Counted from the stretch's first letter, positions 8,771 through 17,639 are shown. The stretch: 64,000 nt of DNA from an uncultured Eubacteriales bacterium (GCA_900540495.1 UQGA01000002.1:105704-169703); one strand, 5' to 3'. A program made the numbers and translations. The notes: generated by a model not told the origin, from the letters alone.

Positions 8771-11422
8771 ATGAGGAACCGATTTGGGAGAGCTCTTGCG
8801 GCGCTGCTGGCCATGGCGCTGCTCCTTGCGACGCTGCCGGGCGCGACGACGGCGCAGGCGACGGACGCAGCGGAAACGGCGGCGGAGGCGCTGCCGCTCG
8901 TGCTTACGCTCCCCGCGCAGCCGGAGGGCGCCGTCGTGGCGGACGCCGCCTCCGTAACGGATCTGTCTGAGCGATTGACGGACGGCAACGCCAATACGCG
9001 CGTTCCCTGCGCGCTGGGCGAGACGATCCGGGCCGACTGGCCGGACGCCGGGCAGGCGGCGGGGACGCTGTATCTGGAATGGCATGCCGCGCCGGCGGAC
9101 GGCTATACGCTCGTGCAGTACGGGGCGGCCGGGGAGGAACTGTCGCGCGAACTGGTCAGGGATGGCATCCTGAACCGGACGTTCACGCTCGAGGCGGGGT
9201 GCAGCGGCGTCGAACTGCTCGTGGGAGACGGGCTTATCCCGCAGGAGGAGACGGAGTCGCAACGAAAGGAACGGCTGAGCGAGGATCGCATGGCGCTTTC
9301 CGGGCTGACCGTTTATGGCGAGGGCGTCCTGCCGGCAACGGTGCAGCAGTGGACGACAGGCGATCCGGAGCCGGATGTGCTGCTCGTCGTCGCCCAACCG
9401 GGGGAGGAATTTACCGTATTTGGCGGGCTGCTGCCGGTGCTGCTCGATCATGGGGCGGACGTGCGCGTGCTGTTCATGACGGAGACGACGGCGCAGGCGC
9501 GCAGCGAGTCGTTCGCGGCGCTGTATGCGCTGGGGCTGCGCGCGCAGCCCATCGTCGCCGGGTTTACCGGCCGCGGCGGCACGGATTACGACATGCTGCG
9601 CGGCAAGAAGGAATGGGGCGCGGGCGAAGCGCCCAGCCGCGTGCTGGAGGATATCATCGGCGCGCTGCGGCCGGCGGTCGTCGTCACCTATTCGAGCGAC
9701 CGCGCGCAGGAGAACGGCATGCACCGCCTCACCGGCGAGGCGGTGGAGGACGCGCTCGCCGCGCTCGCCGGCGGGGAGGAGACCTCCTGGCAGCCGCAGA
9801 AGTTTTACATGCTGGCCACGGCGCAGCAGACGGCGGAGGCGGCGCAGGCCACCGTGCCGGATACCGCGGCGCCGCTTGTTGCCTACGGCGGGCAGAGCGC
9901 CGATGCGCTCGCGCAGCGGGCGCTGGATACCGGCTATGCCTCGCAGGCGGTGCTGCGCCCGCAGGCCGCCGCGGGGTGCGCCTACCGGCTCGTGACGAGC
10001 GCCGTCGGCGCGGATACCGGCGCGGACCTGCTCGAGCACATCGACGTGCCGCCCGCGCCGACCGCCACGCCGGAGCCGACGCCGGAACCCACGCCGGAGC
10101 CGACGATGGAGCCCACGCCGGAGCCCACGGCGGAACCGGCGGCCGCGCCGGCGGGGACGGATGCGGCCGGCGGCGCGCTGGCGGGCCTTGCCGGCGTGAC
10201 GCAGGAGCGGCTGCTGCTCATGGGCACGCTCGTGCTCGCCGGGCTGGCCGGGACGCTCGCGCTGCTGCTGTGGCGCAGCCGCCGCCCGGCCGCGGCGCGG
10301 AAGGGGAAGCGGCCCGCGCCGCATGTGGCCGTGTGCCTGCTGCCGCTGCTTGCCATGCTGCTCGCCGCGGCGCTGTTGCTGCTTTTGCCGGGGGCGGACG
10401 CGCAGCAGGCGGCCGGCGCGCAGGGCGAAGCGGCGCTGCCGGAGCAGACGAGCGCGCCGCAGGCGCCCGCCACGGCCGCGCCGGCGGAAGAACCCACGCC
10501 GGAGCCGACGATAGAGCCCACGCCGGAGCCCACGCCGCACCCGTGGGCGGAGTATTTCCGCGCGGAGGACGACCCGGAGGAGGTCGTGGTGGCCGATGCG
10601 GAGCGGGGCGTGTGGGAATACCGCACCGATACGCTCTCCATCCTGATCGAGCGCCGCTCTAACGACAAGCCCATGACCTATTTCGTGGCGCACATCCGCA
10701 TGCGCGACGTCGATTCGTTCCGCGCCGTTTTCTCAAACGCGCTGCAAAACGGCGGCGGCCCCAAGCAGATGCCGTGGAAGGTCGCGCGCATGAACAAGGC
10801 GGTGCTGCTCATTACGGGCGACAACCTCATCCATCAGGAGAAGGAGGATAAGGGCGTGATGATCCGCAACGGCTTCCTCTATTATGAGGGCCAGGCGTCG
10901 GATACCCTGGCGCTCTATCCGGACATGAGCATGCGCGTGTTCGACCGCAAGACCGTCACCGCGCAGGAGCTGCTCGAGGCCGGCGTGCTCAACAGCTACG
11001 GCTTCATGTACGACCCCATCCTCGTGCGCGACGGCGCGATCGTGGAATCCGTGGCGTCCAGCCGGATCAAGGGCAACAACCCGCGCACCGGCATCGGCAT
11101 GGTGGAGCCGGGGCACTTTGTGGCCATCGTCGTGGACGGGCGGCAGGCCAAGGTCAAGGTCGACGGCGAGACCGTGCCCTACAGTGCCGGCGCGACGATG
11201 ACGGAGCTTGCGCAGCTGTTCCTCGACGAGGGCTGCACCGTCGCCTACAACCTCGACGGCGGCATCTCCGCGTGCATGGTGTTCATGGGCGAACAGATCA
11301 ACACCCACCTGGGCGAGGGGGAGAGCTACCAGCGCTCCATGCCCGAGGCGATGGCCTGGGGCTATTCGGACCTGGTGCCATCCGTGGACGATCCGGTCAC
11401 CGGCACGGGCGAGCGGAAGTAG
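8771..11422 (+). CDS. Secreted PIG-L-like / phosphodiester glycosidase (NAGPA) fusion protein
   Basis: An 883-residue envelope protein. Residues 1-28 are a signal peptide. Residues 200-350 resemble a PIG-L/LmbE deacetylase (LLVVAQPGEEFT, LFMTET, NGMHRLTGEAVEDAL), but the usual AHPDDE metal motif reads AQPGEE, so this part is probably inactive. A TPEPTPEP linker follows. Two hydrophobic segments (about 480-500 and 517-540) come next, then a second TPEP linker. The last 300 residues are a NAGPA/exopolysaccharide domain (NPRTGIGM, NLDGGISACMV). NAGPA domains cleave GlcNAc-1-phosphodiester-type bonds in wall and capsule polymers. AGGAGGGG precedes the ATG. This architecture is not one I know as standard. 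Confidence 0.8.
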   Translation: MRNRFGRALAALLAMALLLATLPGATTAQATDAAETAAEALPLVLTLPAQPEGAVVADAASVTDLSERLTDGNANTRVPCALGETIRADWPDAGQAAGTLYLEWHAAPADGYTLVQYGAAGEELSRELVRDGILNRTFTLEAGCSGVELLVGDGLIPQEETESQRKERLSEDRMALSGLTVYGEGVLPATVQQWTTGDPEPDVLLVVAQPGEEFTVFGGLLPVLLDHGADVRVLFMTETTAQARSESFAALYALGLRAQPIVAGFTGRGGTDYDMLRGKKEWGAGEAPSRVLEDIIGALRPAVVVTYSSDRAQENGMHRLTGEAVEDALAALAGGEETSWQPQKFYMLATAQQTAEAAQATVPDTAAPLVAYGGQSADALAQRALDTGYASQAVLRPQAAAGCAYRLVTSAVGADTGADLLEHIDVPPAPTATPEPTPEPTPEPTMEPTPEPTAEPAAAPAGTDAAGGALAGLAGVTQERLLLMGTLVLAGLAGTLALLLWRSRRPAAARKGKRPAPHVAVCLLPLLAMLLAAALLLLLPGADAQQAAGAQGEAALPEQTSAPQAPATAAPAEEPTPEPTIEPTPEPTPHPWAEYFRAEDDPEEVVVADAERGVWEYRTDTLSILIERRSNDKPMTYFVAHIRMRDVDSFRAVFSNALQNGGGPKQMPWKVARMNKAVLLITGDNLIHQEKEDKGVMIRNGFLYYEGQASDTLALYPDMSMRVFDRKTVTAQELLEAGVLNSYGFMYDPILVRDGAIVESVASSRIKGNNPRTGIGMVEPGHFVAIVVDGRQAKVKVDGETVPYSAGATMTELAQLFLDEGCTVAYNLDGGISACMVFMGEQINTHLGEGESYQRSMPEAMAWGYSDLVPSVDDPVTGTGERK

Positions 11423-11453
11423 GCCGCTTTTCGCCCGGCGGCAAAACTTGCCG

Positions 11454-11482
11454 TTGCAAAGCCCCTGATCCTGCGGTACAAT
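11454..11482 (+). promoter_or_regulatory. Promoter of the VanZ gene, giving a leaderless transcript
   Basis: TTGCAA (11454-11459), 17 bp, TACAAT (11477-11482). Only six bases (GTGTGC) separate the -10 box from the ATG at 11489, so transcription should begin at the A of the start codon. No Shine-Dalgarno sequence is present. Confidence 0.65.
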
Positions 11483-11488
11483 GTGTGC

Positions 11489-12172
11489 ATGGAACGCAGG
11501 ATGGTTCTCAGACGCGCCGCCGCCTGCCTGCTGTATGCAGCGGCGGCGTTTCTTATGTTGCAGATGTTCGATCTGCCGCTTCCGGAGCTGGGCCCGCGCT
11601 GGCGGGACTGGGTGCCGGTTGCGGTGCTGACGTTGCTGCTCGCCCTGTTGGCCACATCGCTGATGACCAGCGCGCTGCCGGATGCAAAGGAGCGGGTGCA
11701 GGCGGCGCGTTTCTGCCTCTGGATGTTGTTCACCGCATATGCGGCGCTGCTGCTGTACGTGCTGTTTTTGAGCCGCCGTGACGACATGCTGTCCGATTGG
11801 GACGCCTACCGGCGTTACGGCGTCAACCTGCGGCCGTTTGCCACGGTGTCGCGCTACGTGCGCGCTCTGTGGCGCGGCGCCATCCCGCTGACGGCGCTGG
11901 CCAATCTTCTCGGCAACCTTGTGCTGTTCGTGCCCATGGGCGTGCTGCTGCCGCTGCTGTTCAGGCCCATGCGGCGGCTGCTGCCGTTTTTGGGCGTCAT
12001 GCTGGCGCTGCTGCTTGCGGTGGAAGCCCTGCAGCTTGCGCTGCGATGCGGCAGTTGCGATGTGGACGACGTGATCCTGAACCTTGCCGGCGCGCTTGCC
12101 GCCCGGCTCTGGCTGCGCCTGCCGCCCCTGCGACGGCTCCTCGACAGCGGCGGTTGCCTGCCGGCGCCGTAA
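11489..12172 (+). CDS. VanZ family membrane protein
   Basis: A 227-residue membrane protein with about six transmembrane helices. The VanZ signature is in the second half: NLRPFATV, then NLLGNLVLFVPMGVLLPLL, a helix with EALQLALRCGSCDVDDVILN and a final helix. VanZ-like proteins are linked to glycopeptide (teicoplanin) resistance in enterococci, but most chromosomal members have unknown envelope functions. The ATG at 11489 lies exactly 7 nt beyond a good -10 box and has no ribosome binding site, so the message is likely leaderless; an in-frame GTG at 11483 overlaps the promoter and is less likely. Neighbours (NAGPA fusion, polysaccharide deacetylase) suggest a cell-surface role. Confidence 0.85.
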   Translation: MERRMVLRRAAACLLYAAAAFLMLQMFDLPLPELGPRWRDWVPVAVLTLLLALLATSLMTSALPDAKERVQAARFCLWMLFTAYAALLLYVLFLSRRDDMLSDWDAYRRYGVNLRPFATVSRYVRALWRGAIPLTALANLLGNLVLFVPMGVLLPLLFRPMRRLLPFLGVMLALLLAVEALQLALRCGSCDVDDVILNLAGALAARLWLRLPPLRRLLDSGGCLPAP

Positions 12173-12223
12173 GGCGGCTTGCCGGTCCGGGATTGTTGCG
12201 GGAGAAGGCTTTGGGACCACGGC

Positions 12224-12252
12224 TTGCAACGGGTGGCCGCTTGTGGTATGAT
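12224..12252 (+). promoter_or_regulatory. Promoter of the polysaccharide deacetylase gene, giving a leaderless transcript
   Basis: TTGCAA (12224-12229), 17 bp, TATGAT (12247-12252), then six bases (TTCGAC) and the ATG. The -35 sequence, spacing and 6-nt gap equal those before the VanZ gene. Confidence 0.7.
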
Positions 12253-12258
12253 TTCGAC

Positions 12259-13239
12259 ATGAAACGACATCGCAGGATACGCATTCGCCCGTTGGGGGCG
12301 CTGTTCCTCCTCATCATCGCCCTGCTGCTGGTGCTGACGGTGGTGCTTGTTGTGCGCCTGTCCGGCGGCGGGGACGCCGAGCAGGCCGGCCCGGCGGAGA
12401 CGGTCATACCCGATGAGGGGGCCGACCTCGAGGCGGAGACGCCGGCCATGCCGGCGGCCACGGCGGAACCCAGCATCATGGAGGACTGGTATCTGGAGCG
12501 GTGCGCGCAGCTCAGACGCTATCTCACCGCTTACGGCGGATATGAGGACGAGGCGGCGGTGGAGGCCGCCATCGAGGCCATGAACATCGATCCGGACGGC
12601 AAGATGGTCGCCATCACGTTTGACGACGGGCCGGACCCGTACCATACGCCGCGCATCCTTGAAACGCTGCGGCAGTATAACGCACGGGCCACCTTCTTTG
12701 TGCTGGGGCAGCAGATCCCCGGCAACTATGGGATTCTGGAGGATATCCTTGGCGCCGGTTGCGAAATTGGCAATCATACGCAGGCGCATACCGATCTGCG
12801 CGCCGTCAGTGCGGAGGAGGCGCGCGAAGCCATCGTGTCGGTCAATGAAACGCTCAAGGAGTTGTTCGATTACGACGTAAAGCTGCTGCGCCCGCCATAT
12901 GGCAGCTACAAGACCGACGATGACCGCATCAAAACGCTGGCCAGGGAACTCGGCCTGTCCATTATCATGTGGCGCCGCAGTACGGACGATTCGTTGACGC
13001 CGCGCCCGACCGTCGATCAGATCGTTGAACGGGCGCTGGCCGAATGGGATGAGAACGGCACCGGCCTCAACGGGGCGATCATCCTGTTCCACGATCGGTA
13101 TGACGAAACGGTGGAGGCGATTGCGCGCATTGTGCCGGCGTTGCAGGAGCAGGGCTATCAGCTCGTTACCGTATCGGAACTGTTGCAGACCGATGAGGGC
13201 GGCATGAATCCGGGCGGGGTATACCGCTTTAAGGGATAG
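12259..13239 (+). CDS. Membrane-anchored polysaccharide deacetylase (carbohydrate esterase family 4)
   Basis: A 326-residue NodB-homology enzyme. An uncleaved N-terminal helix (about residues 12-36) anchors it. The catalytic domain runs from about 115 to 310. It has the five CE4 motifs: TFDDGPD (catalytic base Asp and metal Asp), HTQAH (metal histidines in HxxxH spacing), RPPYGSY, the IMWRRSTDD segment and the LFHD histidine. Such enzymes remove N-acetyl groups from peptidoglycan or other surface glycans, often giving lysozyme resistance; PdaA-like sporulation roles are also possible. The ATG at 12259 follows the -10 box by six bases with no Shine-Dalgarno. A terminator follows at 13265. Confidence 0.9.
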   Translation: MKRHRRIRIRPLGALFLLIIALLLVLTVVLVVRLSGGGDAEQAGPAETVIPDEGADLEAETPAMPAATAEPSIMEDWYLERCAQLRRYLTAYGGYEDEAAVEAAIEAMNIDPDGKMVAITFDDGPDPYHTPRILETLRQYNARATFFVLGQQIPGNYGILEDILGAGCEIGNHTQAHTDLRAVSAEEAREAIVSVNETLKELFDYDVKLLRPPYGSYKTDDDRIKTLARELGLSIIMWRRSTDDSLTPRPTVDQIVERALAEWDENGTGLNGAIILFHDRYDETVEAIARIVPALQEQGYQLVTVSELLQTDEGGMNPGGVYRFKG

Positions 13240-13264
13240 AACGGCGTTCCGCCCGTTGCGCTAT

Positions 13265-13287
13265 GGCCGCGTTGCGGCCTTTTGTTT
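13265..13287 (+). terminator. Rho-independent terminator after the deacetylase gene
   Basis: Six-base-pair stem GGCCGC/GCGGCC with loop GTT (13265-13279) followed by TTTTGTTT. It separates the deacetylase from the MATE gene. Confidence 0.75.
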
Positions 13288-13351
13288 GGCGCAGGCGCCG
13301 GCAGAGGCGGGATCACCCGGAAATGGACACGAAAAGGCAAAGAGGTACGCG

Positions 13352-14818
13352 ATGGAGACGACGGATACGGCTGGATACGACACACAGGAGCCGGCGGGCG
13401 CCGACGAGCAGGACCGGACGGTCGAGGAGGCCAAGCGGAAGCAGGCGGAGCTGTTTGAGGTGATGCCCATTCCGCGCGCCGTCATGAAGCTCGTGCTGCC
13501 GACCATTGCGGCTTCGCTCGTCACGGTGCTCTACAGCCTTGCGGACACCTATTTTGTCGGGCTGCTCAACCAGCCGGTGCAGACGGCCGCCGTCACGCTG
13601 GCGGCGCCGGTTCTGCTGGCGTTCTATGCGGTCAACAACCTGTTCGGCGTGGGCAGTGCGAGCATGATGGGCCGTGCGCTCGGCCGCCGGGATTACGATG
13701 CGGTGCGCGCCAGCGCCGCATTCGGTTTTTATGGCGCATTGGCGTGCAGCCTGCTGTTTTCGCTGCTTTGCGCGGTGTTCCAGCGGCCGTTGCTGCTGCT
13801 GCTTGGCGCGGACGCCACGACGCTGCCGGTCACGGCGCGCTACCTGAACTGGACGGTGACGGCGGGCGCGGCGCCGGCCATTTTGAACGTGGTGCTCGCC
13901 TATATGATCCGCTCCGAGGGCGCGTCCCTGCACGCGAGCATCGGTACGATGAGCGGCGCGCTGCTCAATATCGTGCTTGATCCGATCTTTGTGTTGCCAT
14001 GGGGCCTGGATCTCGGCGCAGAGGGCGCGGCGCTGGCCACATTCCTTTCCAACTGCGTTGCGCTGCTGTATTTCCTGATCTATCTGCGCGTCCGCCGGAG
14101 CGCGACCAACATCCGCCTGTCCCCGCGCTGGCTGCGCCTGCGGCGCGACATCGTATTGGGCGTGTGCGGGGTCGGGGTGCCCGCCGCGGTGCAGAATTTG
14201 CTCAATGTGGTCGCCTCGTCCGCGATTAACGCGCTGGCGGCGCCCTTCGGCGCGGAGGCCCTTGCCGCCATGGGCATCTGTACGCGCGTGTCCATGGTGC
14301 CCATGTATGTGGCGCTGGGGCTCTCGCAGGGGCTCATGCCGCTGGTGAGCTACAACTATGCCTCCGGCAACGCTTCCCGGCTCAAGGGGGGCCTGTGGTT
14401 CGCGGCCCGGATTGACCTCGCCATCTTGTTGAGCCTTGGCGCGGTGTTGTTTGCCGCGCCGGATGTGGTGGTGCGCGCTTTTTTGAACGATTCGGCCACC
14501 GTCGCGTATGGAGCCGTATTCCTGCGCGGGCTGACGCTGCCCCTGCCTGCGATGGGGCTGGACTTTTTGGCCGTGGCCGTGTTTCAGGCCACGGGCATGG
14601 GGCGCGAATCGCTGCTGTTCGCCATCCTGCGCAAACTCGTCTTTGAGATTCCGGCGCTGTATCTGCTCAATGCGGCCTGGCCGCTGTACGGGCTTTCCTA
14701 TGCCCAGTTCGTCTCCGAGACGCTCACGGCCGTGCTCGCAATGATCGTACTGCTGCGCTTTTTGCGCCGCTTCACCCGTGGGGGCGATGCCCCGCAGGAC
14801 GGTGCGATTGCGACTTGA
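13352..14818 (+). CDS. MATE family efflux transporter
   Basis: A 488-residue integral membrane protein with about twelve helices in two similar halves, as in MATE (NorM/DinF superfamily) cation-coupled exporters. Helix 1 carries LPTIAASLVTVLYSLADTYFVG, and the pattern NLFGVGSASMMGRALGRRD after helix 2 is characteristic. The second half repeats this as GVGVPAAVQNLLNVVASSAINA. A charged cytoplasmic N-terminus of about 45 residues precedes helix 1. AGAGG is 7 nt before the chosen ATG. It stands alone after a terminator, so it has its own transcription or weak read-through. Substrate (drug, metabolite or lipid-linked sugar) cannot be inferred. Confidence 0.9.
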   Translation: METTDTAGYDTQEPAGADEQDRTVEEAKRKQAELFEVMPIPRAVMKLVLPTIAASLVTVLYSLADTYFVGLLNQPVQTAAVTLAAPVLLAFYAVNNLFGVGSASMMGRALGRRDYDAVRASAAFGFYGALACSLLFSLLCAVFQRPLLLLLGADATTLPVTARYLNWTVTAGAAPAILNVVLAYMIRSEGASLHASIGTMSGALLNIVLDPIFVLPWGLDLGAEGAALATFLSNCVALLYFLIYLRVRRSATNIRLSPRWLRLRRDIVLGVCGVGVPAAVQNLLNVVASSAINALAAPFGAEALAAMGICTRVSMVPMYVALGLSQGLMPLVSYNYASGNASRLKGGLWFAARIDLAILLSLGAVLFAAPDVVVRAFLNDSATVAYGAVFLRGLTLPLPAMGLDFLAVAVFQATGMGRESLLFAILRKLVFEIPALYLLNAAWPLYGLSYAQFVSETLTAVLAMIVLLRFLRRFTRGGDAPQDGAIAT

Positions 14819-14943
14819 CGTTGCGTCAGGCCGGCCGGCGCCGCGCCCCCTGCCGGCACGGCGCATATTTATACATGTATCCGGCTTTACACCATGTTAA
14901 AACAATCTGGCCGGCATTGCCGCATGGGCAAACATGCAATAAG

Positions 14944-14984
14944 ATGCAAATGCGGTTGCATGGGGTTGGATTTTGCAGTATAAT
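14944..14984 (+). promoter_or_regulatory. Promoter of the acyltransferase/symporter operon with overlapping inverted repeat
   Basis: TTGCAT (14956-14961), 17 bp, TATAAT (14979-14984). The -35 hexamer is also the right arm of an inverted repeat ATGCAA-N6-TTGCAT (14944-14961), a possible operator. The 254-bp gap from 14819 to 15072 otherwise holds only a GC-rich weak hairpin (14838-14864) that may end the MATE transcript and a 10-bp palindrome at 14871-14880. Confidence 0.65.
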
Positions 14985-15072
14985 GATCTGTAAATATTTG
15001 ATGAACAACTCTGCCGTCGGTTGACCGAGCGCGCGTGCGCCCGCTTCGGGCGGCGCCGGAAGGGGGCTGCCG

Positions 15073-16239
15073 ATGGCTTCCCATTCGTTTCATGTCCGCA
15101 TCAACCGCTTTCTCAAACGGACGCTTGGCGGCCCCATTTGCCGGGCGGTTGGGTTTTCCGCGCCCGTTTGCGCACCGGGGTGCGCACCCATGCTCGTGGT
15201 CGCCAACCATAACATGGATTACGACCCCATTCTTGTAAGCATGGCGTTCGACGATCACCTGTATTTTGTCGCCAGCGAGCATGTGTTCCGCTGGGGCCTG
15301 CTTTCCCGCCTGCTGGTATGGGCGTTTGCCCCCATCGCGCGGATGAAGGGCACGGCGGACGCCCAGTCCGCCATGCAGATCCTTCGCACGCTGCGCAAGG
15401 GCCGGAACGTGTGCCTGTTTGCGGAGGGCAACCGCTCGTTCAACGGCGTGACCGGACCGATCTATCCGGCCACGGGCAAGCTGGCGCGCGCTTCGCGCGC
15501 CTCGCTGGCGACCTACCGGCTGCGGGGCGGCTATCTGTCCACGCCGCGCTGGGCGCTCACCCGGCGCAGGGGCGGCGTCACGGGCGAACTCGTGCATGTG
15601 TACAAACCCGAACAGCTCGCCGGCATGACGGATGAACAGGTCAACGCGGCCATTGCCGCCGATTTGTACGAGGATGCGTTTGAGAGCCAGCGCCAGCGCG
15701 AGCGAATGCTGCGCTACCGGGGCAAGCGGCTGGCAGAGGGCCTCGAATACGCGCTGTACCTGTGCCCGCGCTGCGGCGGCGTCGGCACGCTGCATGGCAA
15801 GGATGACCGGTTTACGTGCAGTTGCGGCCTCTCCGTGCGCTACAACGAGTACGGATTTTTTGAAGGGGACGACGTGCCGTTTGCGACCGTGCGCGACTGG
15901 GACGCCTGGCAGCGCGCCGGGACGAGGCAGCTTGCCGCCAGGGCGGAGGCGACCCCGGACGAACCCGTGTTTTCCGACCCTGCGCAGCGGCTTTTGCGCA
16001 TTGACGGCGGGCGGCACCGCACCGCCTGCGTGGCGGAGGGGACGCTCTCGCTGTCGGCCTCCACGCTGCGCGTAGGGGAAGCGGCCTTCCCCCTCGACGA
16101 GGTGACCGACCTTGCGCTGTGCGGCCGGGCGTGCATGGTCTTTTTCTCCGGCGGCACGCAATATGAGATCGGGGCAAAGCCGCCGTGCTGTGGCTATAAA
16201 TATGCCATTCTTCTGCAATACCTGAAAGAACAGAGGTGA
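15073..16239 (+). CDS. PlsC-like 1-acylglycerol-3-phosphate O-acyltransferase with C-terminal zinc-ribbon
   Basis: A 388-residue protein. The first 210 residues are a glycerolipid acyltransferase domain: block I is NHNMDYDP (the HX4D catalytic motif), block III LFAEGNRSFNG, with a later YPATGK segment. This family acylates lysophosphatidate or similar lipids at the membrane. From about residue 232 there is an extra part with a four-cysteine ribbon (CPRCGGVG ... CSCG), then a beta-rich tail of unknown role, an extension not found in ordinary PlsC. The start ATG follows GGAAGGGGGCTGCCG. The downstream symporter gene overlaps or abuts its stop, so both form an operon. Confidence 0.82.
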   Translation: MASHSFHVRINRFLKRTLGGPICRAVGFSAPVCAPGCAPMLVVANHNMDYDPILVSMAFDDHLYFVASEHVFRWGLLSRLLVWAFAPIARMKGTADAQSAMQILRTLRKGRNVCLFAEGNRSFNGVTGPIYPATGKLARASRASLATYRLRGGYLSTPRWALTRRRGGVTGELVHVYKPEQLAGMTDEQVNAAIAADLYEDAFESQRQRERMLRYRGKRLAEGLEYALYLCPRCGGVGTLHGKDDRFTCSCGLSVRYNEYGFFEGDDVPFATVRDWDAWQRAGTRQLAARAEATPDEPVFSDPAQRLLRIDGGRHRTACVAEGTLSLSASTLRVGEAAFPLDEVTDLALCGRACMVFFSGGTQYEIGAKPPCCGYKYAILLQYLKEQR

Positions 16240-16244
16240 CCGGT

Positions 16245-17639
16245 TTGGAATTCAGCGCAAACAATACCGCATTGTGGAACTTCGTGATCCAGCTTGGCAT
16301 CATCGCCCTGGCGATCCTGTTTGCCACGCTGCTGCGGCGCAAGCTCCCCTTTATCCGCAGGACGATGATGCCGACGGCCGTGCTGGCCGGCTTTCTGCTG
16401 CTGCTGGCGCGCAGCGTCGGCCTGCTGGAGCTCGACCTCGAGTTCCTGGAAATGACCACCTATCATGGCATTGCCGTGGGCTTTATCGCCATGTCGTTGC
16501 GCGTTCCGAAGGAAAGGACGAAGGGCGGCGGTGGGCTGGTCGGCGCCAAGAGCGGCGCGCTGATCGTGAGCACATACCTGGTGCAGGCGCTGCTGGGGCT
16601 GGCCATTTCCATCGGCCTTGCGTATACGTTCATGCCGGGGTTGTTCAAGGCATCGGGCATCCTGCTGCCGATGGGATACGGACAGGGGCCCGGCCAGGCG
16701 AACAACATTGGCTCGAGCTACGAGGCGCTGGGCTTTGCGGGCGGGCGGTCGTTCGGCCTGTCGCTTGCGGCGGCCGGGTATCTGTGCGCCTGCATCGTGG
16801 GCGTGATTTATATCAACGTCCTGCGCCGCCGTGGCCGCGTGGGCGGCACGGGCGAGACGGTCAGCGCCGTCACCGTGGATGATTTTGAAAACCGTGGCGA
16901 GATCCCCGTATCCGAGTCCATCGACCGATTCTCCGTGCAGGTCATGCTGGTTGGCATGGTCTACCTGCTGACGTATCTGGTTTCGCGCGGCATTGATTCA
17001 CTCGTTGCGGCGGTCGCGCCGGGACTCACGGCCACGGTATCGCCGCTGCTCTGGGGGTTCAACTTCATCGTGGGCTCGGCGCTGGCCATGCTTGTGCGCG
17101 CCTGTATGGGGCTGCTGCGGCGCGCCAACGTCATGACCCGCCAGTACCAGAACAACTATCTGCTCTCGCGCATCTCCGGCGTGGCGTTCGACCTGATGAT
17201 CGTTGCGGGCATTGCGTCGATCAACATCGAGGATTTGTCCGGCCTGTGGGTGCCGTTCCTGCTGATGGCCGTAGCCGGCGGCGCCGTGACGCTATTCTAT
17301 CTGCAATGGGTATGCAAGCGGATCTATCCGGATTATTATTATGAGGGGCTGGTCTCCATGTACGGCATGTTGACCGGCACGATCAGCTCCGGCGTGCTGC
17401 TGCTGCGCGAGATCGACGACACGTTTGAAACGCCGGCAGCCAACAACCTCGTGCTGGGCTCGAGCTTCGGCATTCTGTTTGGTGCGCCGATGCTCGTGCT
17501 CATCGGCCTCGCGCCCGATTCGGACGCGATGCTGTTCCTCGTGGTGGGCCTGTGCGCGGTCTATCTGGCGGCGCTGCTGCTGTTCATGCTCCGTGCGGGC
17601 ACCGGCAGGAGGCGCAAGCGGCGCGAGAAGCAGGCCTGA
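16245..17639 (+). CDS. GltS-type sodium/glutamate symporter-like protein
   Basis: A 464-residue membrane protein with ten to twelve helices in two inverted halves, resembling the GltS family (Na+-driven glutamate uptake). Seen are FATLLRRKLPFIRR after helix 1, LLPMGYGQGPGQANNIGSSYE in the re-entrant loop of the first half and a comparable glycine-rich YGMLTGTISSGVLLLREID in the second. The TTG at 16245 is preferred: GAGGTGA lies 5 nt upstream, perfect against 16S rRNA. An in-frame GTG at 16236 overlapping the acyltransferase stop is the alternative. The GPGQA motif differs from typical GltS, so the substrate may not be glutamate. Confidence 0.75.
   Translation: MEFSANNTALWNFVIQLGIIALAILFATLLRRKLPFIRRTMMPTAVLAGFLLLLARSVGLLELDLEFLEMTTYHGIAVGFIAMSLRVPKERTKGGGGLVGAKSGALIVSTYLVQALLGLAISIGLAYTFMPGLFKASGILLPMGYGQGPGQANNIGSSYEALGFAGGRSFGLSLAAAGYLCACIVGVIYINVLRRRGRVGGTGETVSAVTVDDFENRGEIPVSESIDRFSVQVMLVGMVYLLTYLVSRGIDSLVAAVAPGLTATVSPLLWGFNFIVGSALAMLVRACMGLLRRANVMTRQYQNNYLLSRISGVAFDLMIVAGIASINIEDLSGLWVPFLLMAVAGGAVTLFYLQWVCKRIYPDYYYEGLVSMYGMLTGTISSGVLLLREIDDTFETPAANNLVLGSSFGILFGAPMLVLIGLAPDSDAMLFLVVGLCAVYLAALLLFMLRAGTGRRRKRREKQA

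Noticed and set aside
8495..10693. A 732-codon antisense frame opposite the PIG-L/NAGPA gene
   Set aside because: Arginine-rich shadow frame without motif or start signal; the plus-strand product has a signal peptide and domain motifs.
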